64,000 bases of DNA from Synechococcus sp. BIOS-U3-1 (GCF_014279975.1 NZ_CP047936.1:992001-1056000), one strand, 5' to 3'; counted from the first letter of the stretch, positions 55,980 to 63,201 are shown. Numbers and translations are program-made. The notes: generated by a model not told the origin, from the letters alone.

Positions 55980-56053
55980 GAATTAAGGATCCCCCAACTG
56001 AGGGAATTACAAGAGCCAAATCCCTCCCTCTAATGGGGGATAAAGCGATTCCG
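55980..56053. promoter_or_regulatory. Divergent bipartite island element
   Basis: ATCCCCCAACTGAGGGAAT (55989-56007) and CTAATGGGGGATAAAGCGAT (56030-56049) lie 22 bp apart. Read to the right they form the palindrome and second box for the gene at 56116; read to the left they form the pair for the methyltransferase operon, with the two boxes swapping roles. This is the densest case of the shared element. Confidence 0.75.
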
Positions 56054-56115
56054 CGCTTTGGCAGACCTTTGTAGAAGCCTTGCTACTGCAGGGATACCTG
56101 GATATCACGCCTGCT

Positions 56116-56835
56116 ATGGCGCGCCCAAAGGGATTTGTGCTGCATGAAGGCATCAGCCCATTCGATGGTCAAAACATTGTCAGCATTGCCACCTGCCACA
56201 GCAGCAACCGCAAGACCGGCGACATGGTGCAGGTTTGGATACTTCCGAAGGACGTCAATCCGCTTGATGCAATCAAACAAGATCTCGACACTTGTATTTG
56301 CGGGCATTGCCCACACCGCGGTACCGGTACCAAACGCACTTGCTACGTCAATGTCGGCCAAGCCCCGGTCAGCATTTGGAAGAGCTACAAGAAAGGGGTT
56401 TACCCGCAGATCGCCTCATATCAAGACGTCTTTGAAGATCGAGTTGTTCGTTTTGGCGCGTATGGAGATCCAGCCTTTGTCCCCGATGGCGTCGTCGCCA
56501 ATGCTCTGACCTTCGCGAAGGGGCATACGTGTTACACACACCAGTGGTACCAAGCATTCGCGGCTGACTTCCGAGGCGTCTTTATGGCGTCCGTGGACTC
56601 AGACCTAGAGGAGCAAATGGCTCAGAGCCAAGGCTGGAGAACGTTCCGTGTCTTCCACCCCAATGCTGAAATCACAGGATCCAAGATCTGCCCAGCATCA
56701 ATCACAAATAACCGGGTTCAGTGCATGAAATGCCTTCTCTGCAACGGGAAGAAGACAAACATCGCCATCCATGCCCACGGCAGCTCTGCATCTCAAGTGG
56801 GTGTCGACAGTCAACCAGAAGTTCTTAGTCGTTAG
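56116..56835 (+). CDS. Unknown Cys-rich protein
   Basis: From the ATG at 56116 this 239-aa protein has a Cys/His-rich segment (CICGHCPHR, about residue 60) and a C-terminal C-P-A-S ... QCMKCLLC cluster (about residue 200-215), so zinc binding is likely. Similar proteins occur in marine phages and plasmids by my recollection, but I cannot name a function. It overlaps the end of the convergent small gene by 11 bp. Confidence 0.6.
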   Translation: MARPKGFVLHEGISPFDGQNIVSIATCHSSNRKTGDMVQVWILPKDVNPLDAIKQDLDTCICGHCPHRGTGTKRTCYVNVGQAPVSIWKSYKKGVYPQIASYQDVFEDRVVRFGAYGDPAFVPDGVVANALTFAKGHTCYTHQWYQAFAADFRGVFMASVDSDLEEQMAQSQGWRTFRVFHPNAEITGSKICPASITNNRVQCMKCLLCNGKKTNIAIHAHGSSASQVGVDSQPEVLSR

Positions 56836-57046
56836 TTGCATCAGAGCCTGAAAGTTCTGCTCCCATGGGGTCATAAAGCTTTCCCTCCCACTCGAAAGAT
56901 CGGAGGATCTGATCACTGATACGACCGCCAAAGCGGAGGTAACTGGCAACGCCCTCTGCCGTAACACGGTTTTCAGGGGGTTCGATCTCACACCAATCAA
57001 CATTCCCATCACGACAGGATTCATACAAGGCTCGGGCTAGAGGCAT
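56825..57046 (-). CDS. Small hypothetical protein
   Basis: This 73-aa protein is soluble and acidic. Its start shares one base with the stop of the upstream gene (TAATG), so it is co-translated with it. Family not recognised. Confidence 0.55.
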   Translation of the reverse strand: MPLARALYESCRDGNVDWCEIEPPENRVTAEGVASYLRFGGRISDQILRSFEWEGKLYDPMGAELSGSDATND

Positions 57047-57417
57047 TAGTTCGCACCCAAGATTTGCCTGAGCAGCGACACCAGCTCCTTTTTAGAGAAG
57101 CTTTCTAAAGGCCGTGGCGGTGGCTGAACTCCATTTTCAGAGAGAAGGAAAGCAAGGTCTGCTTTTTTCAGCTTTGAATAGCCCTTCAAGCCATACTCTT
57201 TGCAAAGGCTTTTGAGTACGGCAACCGTCTGTTGCTCAAAACTGCCCACACCAAGAAGAGCTTTGACATCAGAGACGCCTGTAAGTTCAGCTAGTTTCTC
57301 ATTCAGTCCAACCGCAGTTACAGCACTCAGTTCCTGGTCAAGCTGACGCAGTGTTCGAGCATCCGACTGGGCAATGCTTTGCAAGCTTGAACGGAGAGCT
57401 TCAGCGATCTTGCCCAT
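57046..57417 (-). CDS. Protein with a Rho_N/SAP-like motif
   Basis: From the ATG at 57417 this 123-aa protein has a helical first half and a segment LKSLCKEYGLKGYSKLKKAD resembling the Rho termination factor N-terminal or SAP motif, which binds nucleic acid. A second, shorter repeat of the pattern follows near the C-terminus (SKKELVSLLRQI). The start overlaps the upstream gene by 17 bp. It may tether a complex to DNA or RNA; this is inferred. Confidence 0.65.
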   Translation of the reverse strand: MGKIAEALRSSLQSIAQSDARTLRQLDQELSAVTAVGLNEKLAELTGVSDVKALLGVGSFEQQTVAVLKSLCKEYGLKGYSKLKKADLAFLLSENGVQPPPRPLESFSKKELVSLLRQILGAN

Positions 57418-57895
57418 CGGATCCCTCCAGAATGTTTTGCATCGAAGCCTGTCGGTCGAGAATTTGCTGAAGCTGTTGCTTCGTACCTGTCCAACGCCGA
57501 ATGAAACGAGCAATAGCCTTGATTAAACGGCCGATGAAACCACCTCCTTGGTATGTCGTACGACCCTTTTGATAAAGGCCAAACTCATTTACCAAGTCAT
57601 CGCCAGCATCCTCAAGCTCACCGACCACATTGGTCACGATTTCGAGCATTTCATAGGCTTCTGCACGGACAGATGCTTCTCGTTCAGCAATCAACCTCAA
57701 CTTCTGTTCCAATGCAATCATTGTTTCTCTGCCCTTCTGTGCCTGACCGCGGAAACGGCCACGCGCAATCATGGCGCCACGATAGTTACCACGCAGAGCA
57801 AGATAAGTCTCTTCAAGCTCATGGCGCTCAAGCCCAGAAGGATCAGAGGGGAAATTAGTTGTTGAAGGTAGTGAAGAGCTTGATGTCATTAACAT
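57401..57895 (-). CDS. Coiled-coil protein, unknown function
   Basis: This 164-aa protein has a long helical, likely coiled-coil region (about residues 28-100) and a basic segment near residue 120-135 (IGRLIKAIARFIRRW). It is the first gene of a probable three-gene operon with the two downstream genes. A copy of the bipartite element lies at 57956-58010. Family not recognised. Confidence 0.6.
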   Translation of the reverse strand: MLMTSSSSLPSTTNFPSDPSGLERHELEETYLALRGNYRGAMIARGRFRGQAQKGRETMIALEQKLRLIAEREASVRAEAYEMLEIVTNVVGELEDAGDDLVNEFGLYQKGRTTYQGGGFIGRLIKAIARFIRRWTGTKQQLQQILDRQASMQNILEGSDGQDR

Positions 57896-57955
57896 TCTGC
57901 AAGTAAATGGAGGAGACCTTCCACCAACACAGAATTACAGCCATGGTCAAAAATT

Positions 57956-58010
57956 GAATCACCCAATCAGGGGAATCAACCAGGCCATCAAAATCCCCCA
58001 AACGGGGGAT
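57956..58010 (-). promoter_or_regulatory. Bipartite island element, best palindrome
   Basis: ATCCCCCAAACGGGGGAT at 57993-58010 is a near-perfect palindrome, and GAATCACCCAATCA at 57956-57969 is the second box, with 23 bp between. It faces the coiled-coil gene on the minus strand and also lies 51 bp upstream of the small plus-strand gene at 58062. Confidence 0.75.
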
Positions 58011-58061
58011 GCTTCAAAATAAGAGAGCGCTCATAATTAACAATAACAATGATCCAGTAAA

Positions 58062-58226
58062 ATGCCTAAATATGATCTTATTATTGAAGAGAAAAGTGAG
58101 CTGAAAATACAGACAATAAGTGCCAGCTGCAAGGCAGAAGCCAAGAGGATTGCCGAAAACAGCAACTCAAATATAAAAGGAATCGTCTTTAGTGACGGAA
58201 ACCATGAAAACCCCGAACAGAATTGA
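58062..58226 (+). CDS. 54-aa hydrophilic protein
   Basis: The frame from ATG at 58062 to TGA at 58224 encodes a 54-aa Lys/Glu/Asn-rich protein with no membrane segment. It is divergent from the coiled-coil gene and shares its intergenic region with the palindrome. It lies just upstream of the LuxR-type regulator. Not recognised. Confidence 0.5.
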   Translation: MPKYDLIIEEKSELKIQTISASCKAEAKRIAENSNSNIKGIVFSDGNHENPEQN

Positions 58227-58292
58227 ATGTAGCCAATGAATGGCGTGAAATAACTAAGCGATCTAAGCTTTTAAAAAGCATCCTTCCTCGTT

Positions 58293-58997
58293 GTGCTGAT
58301 CAGCCCACAAGAGTTACCACTTAAACAAGCTGCTGATAAATGCCAGAAGCTCCTTGCCAAAAAGAAAGTATTGGTATGTAGCAAAAATCGCTTAACCCTT
58401 GCATCCCTATGTCTCTGCACACCAATCCTTCAATCTCTGGTCGGAGGAGCAACGACTGAAGAAGAAGGGCTTGATCTACAAAAAAAATTTAATCCAGACC
58501 TGCTGATAACCAGCGAGGACCTTGAAAAAGGCTATGGGATACGTCTAGTAGAAAAAGCCAAGAAACACTCACCAGACATAACCACACTCATTTTCCTAGA
58601 ACGTGAGACAACTGAGGTTGTCCACGAAGCAATGGACGCTGGTGCTGATGGGGTGATGTTCTCATCCTCCATAGGCACAGGACATGGTGACTTCATTAAG
58701 GCTCTGACTACGACAAACAGTGGGGGGGTCTACTACCCAAAATCGGTTCGTGAGGCTGCAACAGCAAAAGTCAAGCCTGCTCCAGACTTAGTTGACCCAT
58801 TGTCTGAACGAGAACTTGATGTTGTTCGCTGCATTATCCAAGGAATGAAAAATACAGAGATTGCAGAGGCTCTCTTTATCTCATCAGAAACAGTGAAAAG
58901 CCATGTGAGCACATTGATTCAAAAGCTTGGGGTAAGGGATAGAACTCAAGCTGCTGTCTTTGCTCTGACTCATGGTCTAGTCGACGAAGAAATTTAA
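58293..58997 (+). CDS. LuxR-type regulator with degenerate receiver
   Basis: This 234-aa protein has an N-terminal receiver-like domain and a C-terminal LuxR helix-turn-helix (LSERELDVVRCIIQGMKNTE ... ETVKSHVSTLIQKLGV). In the receiver the phospho-acceptor Asp is replaced by Ser (PDLLITSEDLEK), the acidic pair after the first strand reads CSK, and the conserved Lys of the last strands is Ser. It should not be phosphorylated in the usual way. I start at the GTG at 58293. It is the only regulator in the island and a candidate for binding the shared element. Confidence 0.85.
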   Translation: MLISPQELPLKQAADKCQKLLAKKKVLVCSKNRLTLASLCLCTPILQSLVGGATTEEEGLDLQKKFNPDLLITSEDLEKGYGIRLVEKAKKHSPDITTLIFLERETTEVVHEAMDAGADGVMFSSSIGTGHGDFIKALTTTNSGGVYYPKSVREAATAKVKPAPDLVDPLSERELDVVRCIIQGMKNTEIAEALFISSETVKSHVSTLIQKLGVRDRTQAAVFALTHGLVDEEI

Positions 58998-59020
58998 AAA
59001 CCCCGCACTTGACGGGGCAA
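58994..59020 (-). terminator. Terminator of the gene at 59053
   Basis: Minus-strand GCCCCGTCAAGTGCGGGG then TTTTT, 33 bp after the stop of the minus-strand gene. Confidence 0.75.
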
Positions 59021-59052
59021 GCGATTGTTTTGTCTAGACATCTACATACTTC

Positions 59053-59280
59053 TCACTTAAGCCATGTAATAGGATCAGCGTAAGTTGACTCAGATCCGTA
59101 ATAAGTAGTTTTCCCATTAACAGTCATTTTCCCGGGAATACCATGGCAATGCCAAAGGTGTGAGGCTTTTCCCCATGCACCTATGACCGAAAAAACCTTG
59201 AAATCACAATGCGGACATTCCCATAACGGCTTTCTTCTGGGGTCATGCAGATAAGCCTGCTTCCACGACTGGTCAGTCAA
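59053..59280 (-). CDS. Small zinc-finger-like protein
   Basis: This 75-aa protein starts with TTG at 59280 and contains CPHC followed after about 18 residues by HLWHCHG, a Cys2-His2-like zinc site. It may be a small nucleic-acid-binding protein. It is the type of small protein often found on phages. Confidence 0.5.
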   Translation of the reverse strand: MTDQSWKQAYLHDPRRKPLWECPHCDFKVFSVIGAWGKASHLWHCHGIPGKMTVNGKTTYYGSESTYADPITWLK

Positions 59281-59376
59281 ATTAATCCTCCACAGAATAG
59301 GGTTCTGATTGTTACTTCAAGAAATCGATGATGATTCTCATTTTTTATTCACTAGGTGTGATTAATTTGTTTAAAA

Positions 59377-59598
59377 TTATTTGCCAACTCTTTGCCTAAG
59401 CTCTTGCTCAGCTGAAGCCGCCTTGCTCCCAAAATGAACTTGGCCTATAGCAATCAGCGCAAATCCAAAGAGAAATCCTATACCCGTAATGCAAAGAAGG
59501 AATCCGCCACCGTAGCAAAGCCATGTAGCCTTATAATTATCATCGCGTATTTGACATAGTTCCTGTACTGTCAAAGAACGAAGGGTGTTAATAGTCAC
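59377..59598 (-). CDS. Small two-segment membrane protein
   Basis: This 73-aa protein with a GTG start at 59598 has two hydrophobic segments in residues 24-60 with a Gly-rich turn, and a charged C-terminus. It lies behind the bipartite element at 59661-59718. Not recognised. Confidence 0.55.
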   Translation of the reverse strand: MTINTLRSLTVQELCQIRDDNYKATWLCYGGGFLLCITGIGFLFGFALIAIGQVHFGSKAASAEQELRQRVGK

Positions 59599-59660
59599 TT
59601 GTTTGATGTGGATAGTGGAGGTCTTCTCTCCTGGACCTCTTCACTATCTCTAGAACCAAT

Positions 59661-59718
59661 CGGATTCACATCACCCATTCAGGTGGTCTTCCACCAGCCT
59701 GACTCCCCCGTTTGGGTA
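59661..59718 (-). promoter_or_regulatory. Bipartite island element
   Basis: Second box CGGATTCACATCACCCATTC (59661-59680) and palindrome-like ACTCCCCCGTTTGGGTA (59702-59718), 21 bp apart. Minus strand orientation, facing the small membrane protein gene. Confidence 0.75.
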
Positions 59719-59746
59719 GACCCCCGCTGGCTGGCCTGGCTATTTT

Positions 59747-60970
59747 TTATTTCCTGTTTCTCTTGCTTTGTTTTCGTTCCATACGATCAAGCGATACTTG
59801 AAATAAAAATTCCTTCAAATCTGGATCTGTGCAACTTCCATCGCTGAATTGAATTGCTTTTCGGCCATCCCTATGCTGATATTCGTAAAATGAGTAAAAA
59901 TTTCCATCTTCATCTTCGCCGTCTCCCAGAATAATCATTTTCCACTCGCAATTAAGGTAGCGCTCGATCCTTTGCCTCACATGCTTTATTCGCTCTAGTT
60001 TCTTTGCTTCTCTTCTTTTCTTAAGGCAAGGGAAGGCAGTTGCGGTTATCAATTCTGCAAGCCTCTGAAAGCGCTCATAGATAACTCCCCCTGTCTTCTG
60101 AGGGATTGTTAATTGCGTGGATTTATTCTTTGGCACATTCGGAGTTGTCTGTCGTTTTTTGAAGTGAACGAGACCGGATTTATCCCTCACCAGTATGTAG
60201 TCGCCTTCATGCGTAATGGGTAGCGAAAGCTGTTCCGCGGCTGGATCAGGTTTGACTGAGGGCTTGGCTGGGTGGTGGTGAGTTGTTATGACAAAGGGTT
60301 CTTCGGCCATTATCTTTTCAAGCTCCATCGTATTGACTTGATTGAAAAGTGATTTGCATCTCTCATTGTTTTTGGCTAGAGATCTGTTGTAGTCCAAGAT
60401 CTCTTGATATATAAGCAGCCAATGTCTAATTGCATAGGCTGCTACAAACGCTTTGTAGAGCTTGTGATCTTGAGGGTGTTGATCGTCTTCTGCTTCTGAA
60501 TAATGATGATGCGCAAGCCTAATCACCTTTGAGCCACTGTAAGTGTAGGTTTCCCGCCAACATTCAAAGCCAGCCTTTATGTCGAATGAGTGCTCGTCAT
60601 AAAAAAGAGCTAGTTCATCAATGTCAATTCCAGGGAGAGAGGGGTACTGAGAATGGTCAAAAATAATTTGTTCAATTTGGTCGTTATGGTATTTTTTTCT
60701 TGCTTCAACTTCCGAGAGCCCATCGAGCTCTTCTTCGTCGTAATTCAAGCGCCAGGTATCGCTGTTTAGGTCTAGATCGTGGCAGTAGTGATTACTAGCC
60801 CTGGACACGGCTTCAACGTAATCAGACTTTTCTGATGGACTGAAAAGAAAATATGCGCTTATAAATCCACTTCGATGCTTATAGTCAAATCCTAGGCATT
60901 CAATGCTTCTAGAAAAATGTATTTGATTCCAGAAGGCATCGAAGTCAAATCGACGGACTTTTATGCTCAT
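59747..60970 (-). CDS. Large unknown protein in the island
   Basis: This 407-aa soluble protein is rich in Tyr, Asp, Glu and His, with stretches HHHYSEAEDDQHPQDHK and a basic region (CLKKRREAKKLERIKHVRQR) near residue 320-340. I recognise no family. The bipartite element lies upstream (61067-61123) after about 100 bp. It could be an effector or a phage protein. Confidence 0.65.
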   Translation of the reverse strand: MSIKVRRFDFDAFWNQIHFSRSIECLGFDYKHRSGFISAYFLFSPSEKSDYVEAVSRASNHYCHDLDLNSDTWRLNYDEEELDGLSEVEARKKYHNDQIEQIIFDHSQYPSLPGIDIDELALFYDEHSFDIKAGFECWRETYTYSGSKVIRLAHHHYSEAEDDQHPQDHKLYKAFVAAYAIRHWLLIYQEILDYNRSLAKNNERCKSLFNQVNTMELEKIMAEEPFVITTHHHPAKPSVKPDPAAEQLSLPITHEGDYILVRDKSGLVHFKKRQTTPNVPKNKSTQLTIPQKTGGVIYERFQRLAELITATAFPCLKKRREAKKLERIKHVRQRIERYLNCEWKMIILGDGEDEDGNFYSFYEYQHRDGRKAIQFSDGSCTDPDLKEFLFQVSLDRMERKQSKRNRK

Positions 60971-61066
60971 TATGAATAAATCAACTCAATTACTTTAGTT
61001 TGACAGCTGTATAGATCTATCCCTCATCTGGGGGATTTATTCAGGGGGGCGTCCCCCAATCGAGCT

Positions 61067-61123
61067 AGAGGCTCACCCCCGGATGCCAGCCCATCAGTCT
61101 GTCCTGACTCCCCCGCTTGGGAT
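61067..61123 (-). promoter_or_regulatory. Bipartite island element, less regular
   Basis: Palindrome-like ACTCCCCCGCTTGGGAT (61107-61123) and second-box-like GAGGCTCACCCCCGGATG (61067-61085), 21 bp apart. A further GGGGG/CCCCC-rich stretch lies between it and the gene (61021-61060). Confidence 0.55.
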
Positions 61124-61124
61124 G

Positions 61125-61463
61125 TCATCGCGTCCACCCGCATTGGTGCGCATACTTCCAATAGATCTCTGCATGACCAGCAGCGACCAGTTGCTGCTGC
61201 ACGTTTGAGCCATCAACAAACAGCTCAGCCACAGTTCGTCCATAACGATCTTTCATGATGCGTGTGATGCTTACTTCACGTCCAACGACAAGCGCCCGCA
61301 GGTAGTCACGTGCTGCTTTGGCAGGAACAGGGTTAGCACGTTTGCCACGCAGTTCTGGGGTATCGATACAGGCAAGCCTGATCTTTTCGCCTGTGTTGCT
61401 GCGACAGGTATCGCCGTCGTAGCAGGAGGAAATGAGTACTGAAGCGAGAGCAGCAATCAGCAT
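61125..61463 (-). CDS. Staphylococcal-nuclease-like protein, secreted or lipoprotein
   Basis: This 112-aa protein has the thermonuclease fold pattern: DGDTC, then IRLACIDTPE with the catalytic Arg and Glu, and DRYGRTVAELFV with the second catalytic Arg. The N-terminus MLIAALASVLISSC is hydrophobic and could be a short signal or lipobox. It overlaps the preceding gene by 7 bp. It should cut DNA or RNA non-specifically. Confidence 0.8.
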   Translation of the reverse strand: MLIAALASVLISSCYDGDTCRSNTGEKIRLACIDTPELRGKRANPVPAKAARDYLRALVVGREVSITRIMKDRYGRTVAELFVDGSNVQQQLVAAGHAEIYWKYAHQCGWTR

Positions 61464-61960
61464 CCGCCTACCTCCTTGAGCCGGTGATCAGCTGGAACCA
61501 GTTTTTGGAGTTTTTTGCACTTGGCAACTGTGATGGTTCTGCCATTCCATTTCTGCATAGGCCCACAGTTTTCCCAGATCAGGTCATAGGGGCCGTTGAA
61601 TACAACGCGAACACCGCCGTCAGCTGGATTGATTTTCAGCGCAAGCAGATGAACGTCTTTCCAACAGGTTGATTTCAACGCGAAGTAGCCGCGTTCCTGC
61701 TGCGTTGTTTTGACTTCGACTTTCGTGCCATCAGGCGCAGTGGCATCAAATCCTTCGGTACTTGCTGGATTGAGCTTCAAATCGAATCGTATGGCTGCGA
61801 CAACTTCGCCGATATTGCCGACCATCGGTCCTGCTGGAGTGAACTTCCGACCTGGCGCCGCTGCTTCGAGTTTATCGACAACGGCATACAGCTCAGGAAT
61901 AAGTGATTGGAGTTTTACCGTGTCCACAATAATAAGAAGATCGAGCGTGTCTAAATGCAA
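61457..61960 (-). CDS. PD-(D/E)xK-like protein
   Basis: This 167-aa protein (TTG start at 61960; a GTG at 61927 is possible) has the pattern G-E-V ... GFDATAPDGTKVEVKTT, which is the E..D..ExK arrangement of restriction-endonuclease-like folds. It resembles DUF6998-type proteins. The SNase-like gene follows directly. A nuclease function is inferred from the motif only. Confidence 0.6.
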   Translation of the reverse strand: MHLDTLDLLIIVDTVKLQSLIPELYAVVDKLEAAAPGRKFTPAGPMVGNIGEVVAAIRFDLKLNPASTEGFDATAPDGTKVEVKTTQQERGYFALKSTCWKDVHLLALKINPADGGVRVVFNGPYDLIWENCGPMQKWNGRTITVAKCKKLQKLVPADHRLKEVGGC

Positions 61961-61971
61961 TTAGACTTTCA

Positions 61972-62145
61972 AACTTGCTTGGCATTTAGATGTTGGAAGA
62001 TCAATTCATCTGGGGTGCCAGAACAAAATGCAGGTCCATAACATTTCTCATTTTCACTGGGGAGTCGACCCGATATAACAGCTGAGCATCCGAATAAAAT
62101 CAAGGAGCAGGTTACAAGGCAGCTAGAAGTAAGTAAAAGTTTCAT
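61972..62145 (-). CDS. Small lipoprotein
   Basis: From the ATG at 62145 this is a 58-aa protein (the frame's end is between 61969 and 61972) with a lipobox LILFGC at about residue 20. The mature part has two further Cys residues. The bipartite element is 61 bp upstream and the GGAGG-CCTCC hairpin 17 bp upstream. Confidence 0.6.
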
Positions 62146-62162
62146 TTGTTTGGTTTGAGTGT

Positions 62163-62177
62163 GGAGGTCATCCCTCC
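62163..62177 (-). promoter_or_regulatory. GGAGG-GATGA-CCTCC hairpin in a 5' leader
   Basis: Gene-strand GGAGGGATGACCTCC, identical to the 15 bases at 39620-39634. The stem-loop lies 17 bases upstream of the lipoprotein start. Confidence 0.55.
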
Positions 62178-62205
62178 GATGCATTCAGCATCGCTGAACT
62201 AAACA

Positions 62206-62265
62206 GAATCCACATCACCCATTCGGGTGGTCCTCAGACTGCTTAGTTCCCCTTTTTGGGTAACC
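62206..62265 (-). promoter_or_regulatory. Bipartite island element
   Basis: Second box GAATCCACATCACCCATTC (62206-62224) and palindrome-like TTCCCCTTTTTGGGTAACC (62247-62265), 22 bp apart, facing the lipoprotein gene. Confidence 0.7.
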
Positions 62266-62279
62266 CTTAGCAACGCATG

Positions 62280-62303
62280 AAAAAGCCCCGCACTTGGCGA
62301 GGT
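62280..62303 (-). terminator. Terminator of the gene at 62344
   Basis: Minus-strand CTCGCCAAGTGCGGGG then CTTTTTC. Confidence 0.7.
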
Positions 62304-62343
62304 GAATATATTCAAGGCATCGCTGTGCTGGTTGGAGCGAAGC

Positions 62344-62598
62344 TCAGCCAATGATGAGACTTGCTGTTCTTGCCGGTTGATTGAATTCAATTTGGGTACT
62401 GCTAGAGGGAGCATTCCCACGATTCATAATCAGGCTCATTCGAAGTGCTCCAGTGAGGATTGCAGCAGCGATAACAATGCCAGAAACTTTACCGTTCATG
62501 ATTGAACCAAATTTTGGGGATTCCCCCTTGACTTCTTTAGTATCTTTCACATCTTCATTAATTCCATCCCTCAAATAGGTGAAAGACTTGGTTTTCAC
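62344..62598 (-). CDS. Small single-pass membrane protein
   Basis: This 84-aa protein has a GTG start at 62598 and a charged N-terminal part, then a hydrophobic helix (GIVIAAAILTGALRMSLIM). A later ATG at 62499 would leave 51 aa. A half-element resembling the second box (TTCACTCACCCTTTT) overlaps the start region. Confidence 0.5.
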   Translation of the reverse strand: MKTKSFTYLRDGINEDVKDTKEVKGESPKFGSIMNGKVSGIVIAAAILTGALRMSLIMNRGNAPSSSTQIEFNQPARTASLIIG

Positions 62599-62632
62599 TC
62601 ACCCTTTTGGGGACGTGTCTTTTGTAGGCAAT

Positions 62633-62656
62633 AAAAAACCCGCACTTGGCGGGGTT
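62633..62656 (-). terminator. Terminator of the peptide gene at 62732
   Basis: Minus-strand AACCCCGCCAAGTGCGGG then TTTTTT. Confidence 0.85.
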
Positions 62657-62731
62657 CGATGATGTATTAATGGCTCTGTGAATTACCAAATCAACGATTA
62701 ATGCGGTTCTCCTGTACGGCTTTAGCAATCG

Positions 62732-62902
62732 TTATCCCCGAAACAATGAGTCGATATGCCGAAACAATAAGTCGATATGTGGGTTACTGGGTTGGTGGCG
62801 TGAAAAAGGACCTGCACCCCCATTAATTTCTTGAAGTTCATCAAAGCTCAGCTCTTGATCGAGCAGTTCAGTGTTGTTGTAGTCAGTGTTGAGTTCAGAC
62901 AT
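62732..62902 (-). CDS. Double-glycine-leader peptide precursor, truncated-looking core
   Basis: The frame from ATG at 62902 to TAA at 62732 encodes 56 aa with leader LLDQELSFDELQEINGG (GG at 28-29). After AGPF the core becomes polar and carries a duplicated heptad (HIDLLFR-HIDSLFR). The usual sister core would be hydrophobic, so a frameshift after the GG site is likely; the product may be non-functional. The CACCAGA promoter lies at 62973-63035. Confidence 0.65.
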   Translation of the reverse strand: MSELNTDYNNTELLDQELSFDELQEINGGAGPFSRHQPSNPHIDLLFRHIDSLFRG

Positions 62903-62972
62903 TGTTTGAAGTGAGTTGAGTGAGTGATGTGTGGGGGTGTTGCCCCCTCGACTCCTTCAAGATCACAGCCCT

Positions 62973-63035
62973 TCTGGTGAACCCCACTACACAGCACTGG
63001 TGTAGACCCCACGAAGTTCTGGTGAGCTTCTGGTG
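62973..63035 (-). promoter_or_regulatory. Phased CACCAGA-repeat regulatory region, copy 4
   Basis: TCTGGTG heptamers at 62973, 62996 (ACTGGTG), 63018 and 63029, spaced 23, 22 and 11 bp. Confidence 0.75.
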
Positions 63036-63084
63036 AACGGGTCAGAATCAATTAACCTCCAAGTTTGGCAACTCGTCGACCCGC

Positions 63085-63165
63085 CTGATTACTGCTCAAC
63101 TGCGCTCAATCGTGCCAGGTATTGAAAGCTTAATTATGGGCTTTTAGAGGTGATTGAAGCAATAA
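63085..63165 (-). repeat. Distal Nif11 upstream spacer next to a different promoter
   Basis: ACTGCGCTCAATCGTGCC ... GATTGAAGCAATAAAAAGC, as at 49365-49420, but here followed on the minus strand by the CACCAGA promoter and the peptide gene at 62902 instead of a Nif11 gene. It shows that the two peptide families were joined by recombination within the spacer. Confidence 0.65.
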
Positions 63166-63191
63166 AAAGCCCCTGTCAATGCATGGGCTTT
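63164..63191 (-). terminator. Terminator of the Nif11 gene at 63202
   Basis: Minus-strand AAAGCCCATGCATTGACAG then GGGGCTTTTT; the stem is imperfect. Confidence 0.65.
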
Positions 63192-63201
63192 GATAGGCAG
63201 A

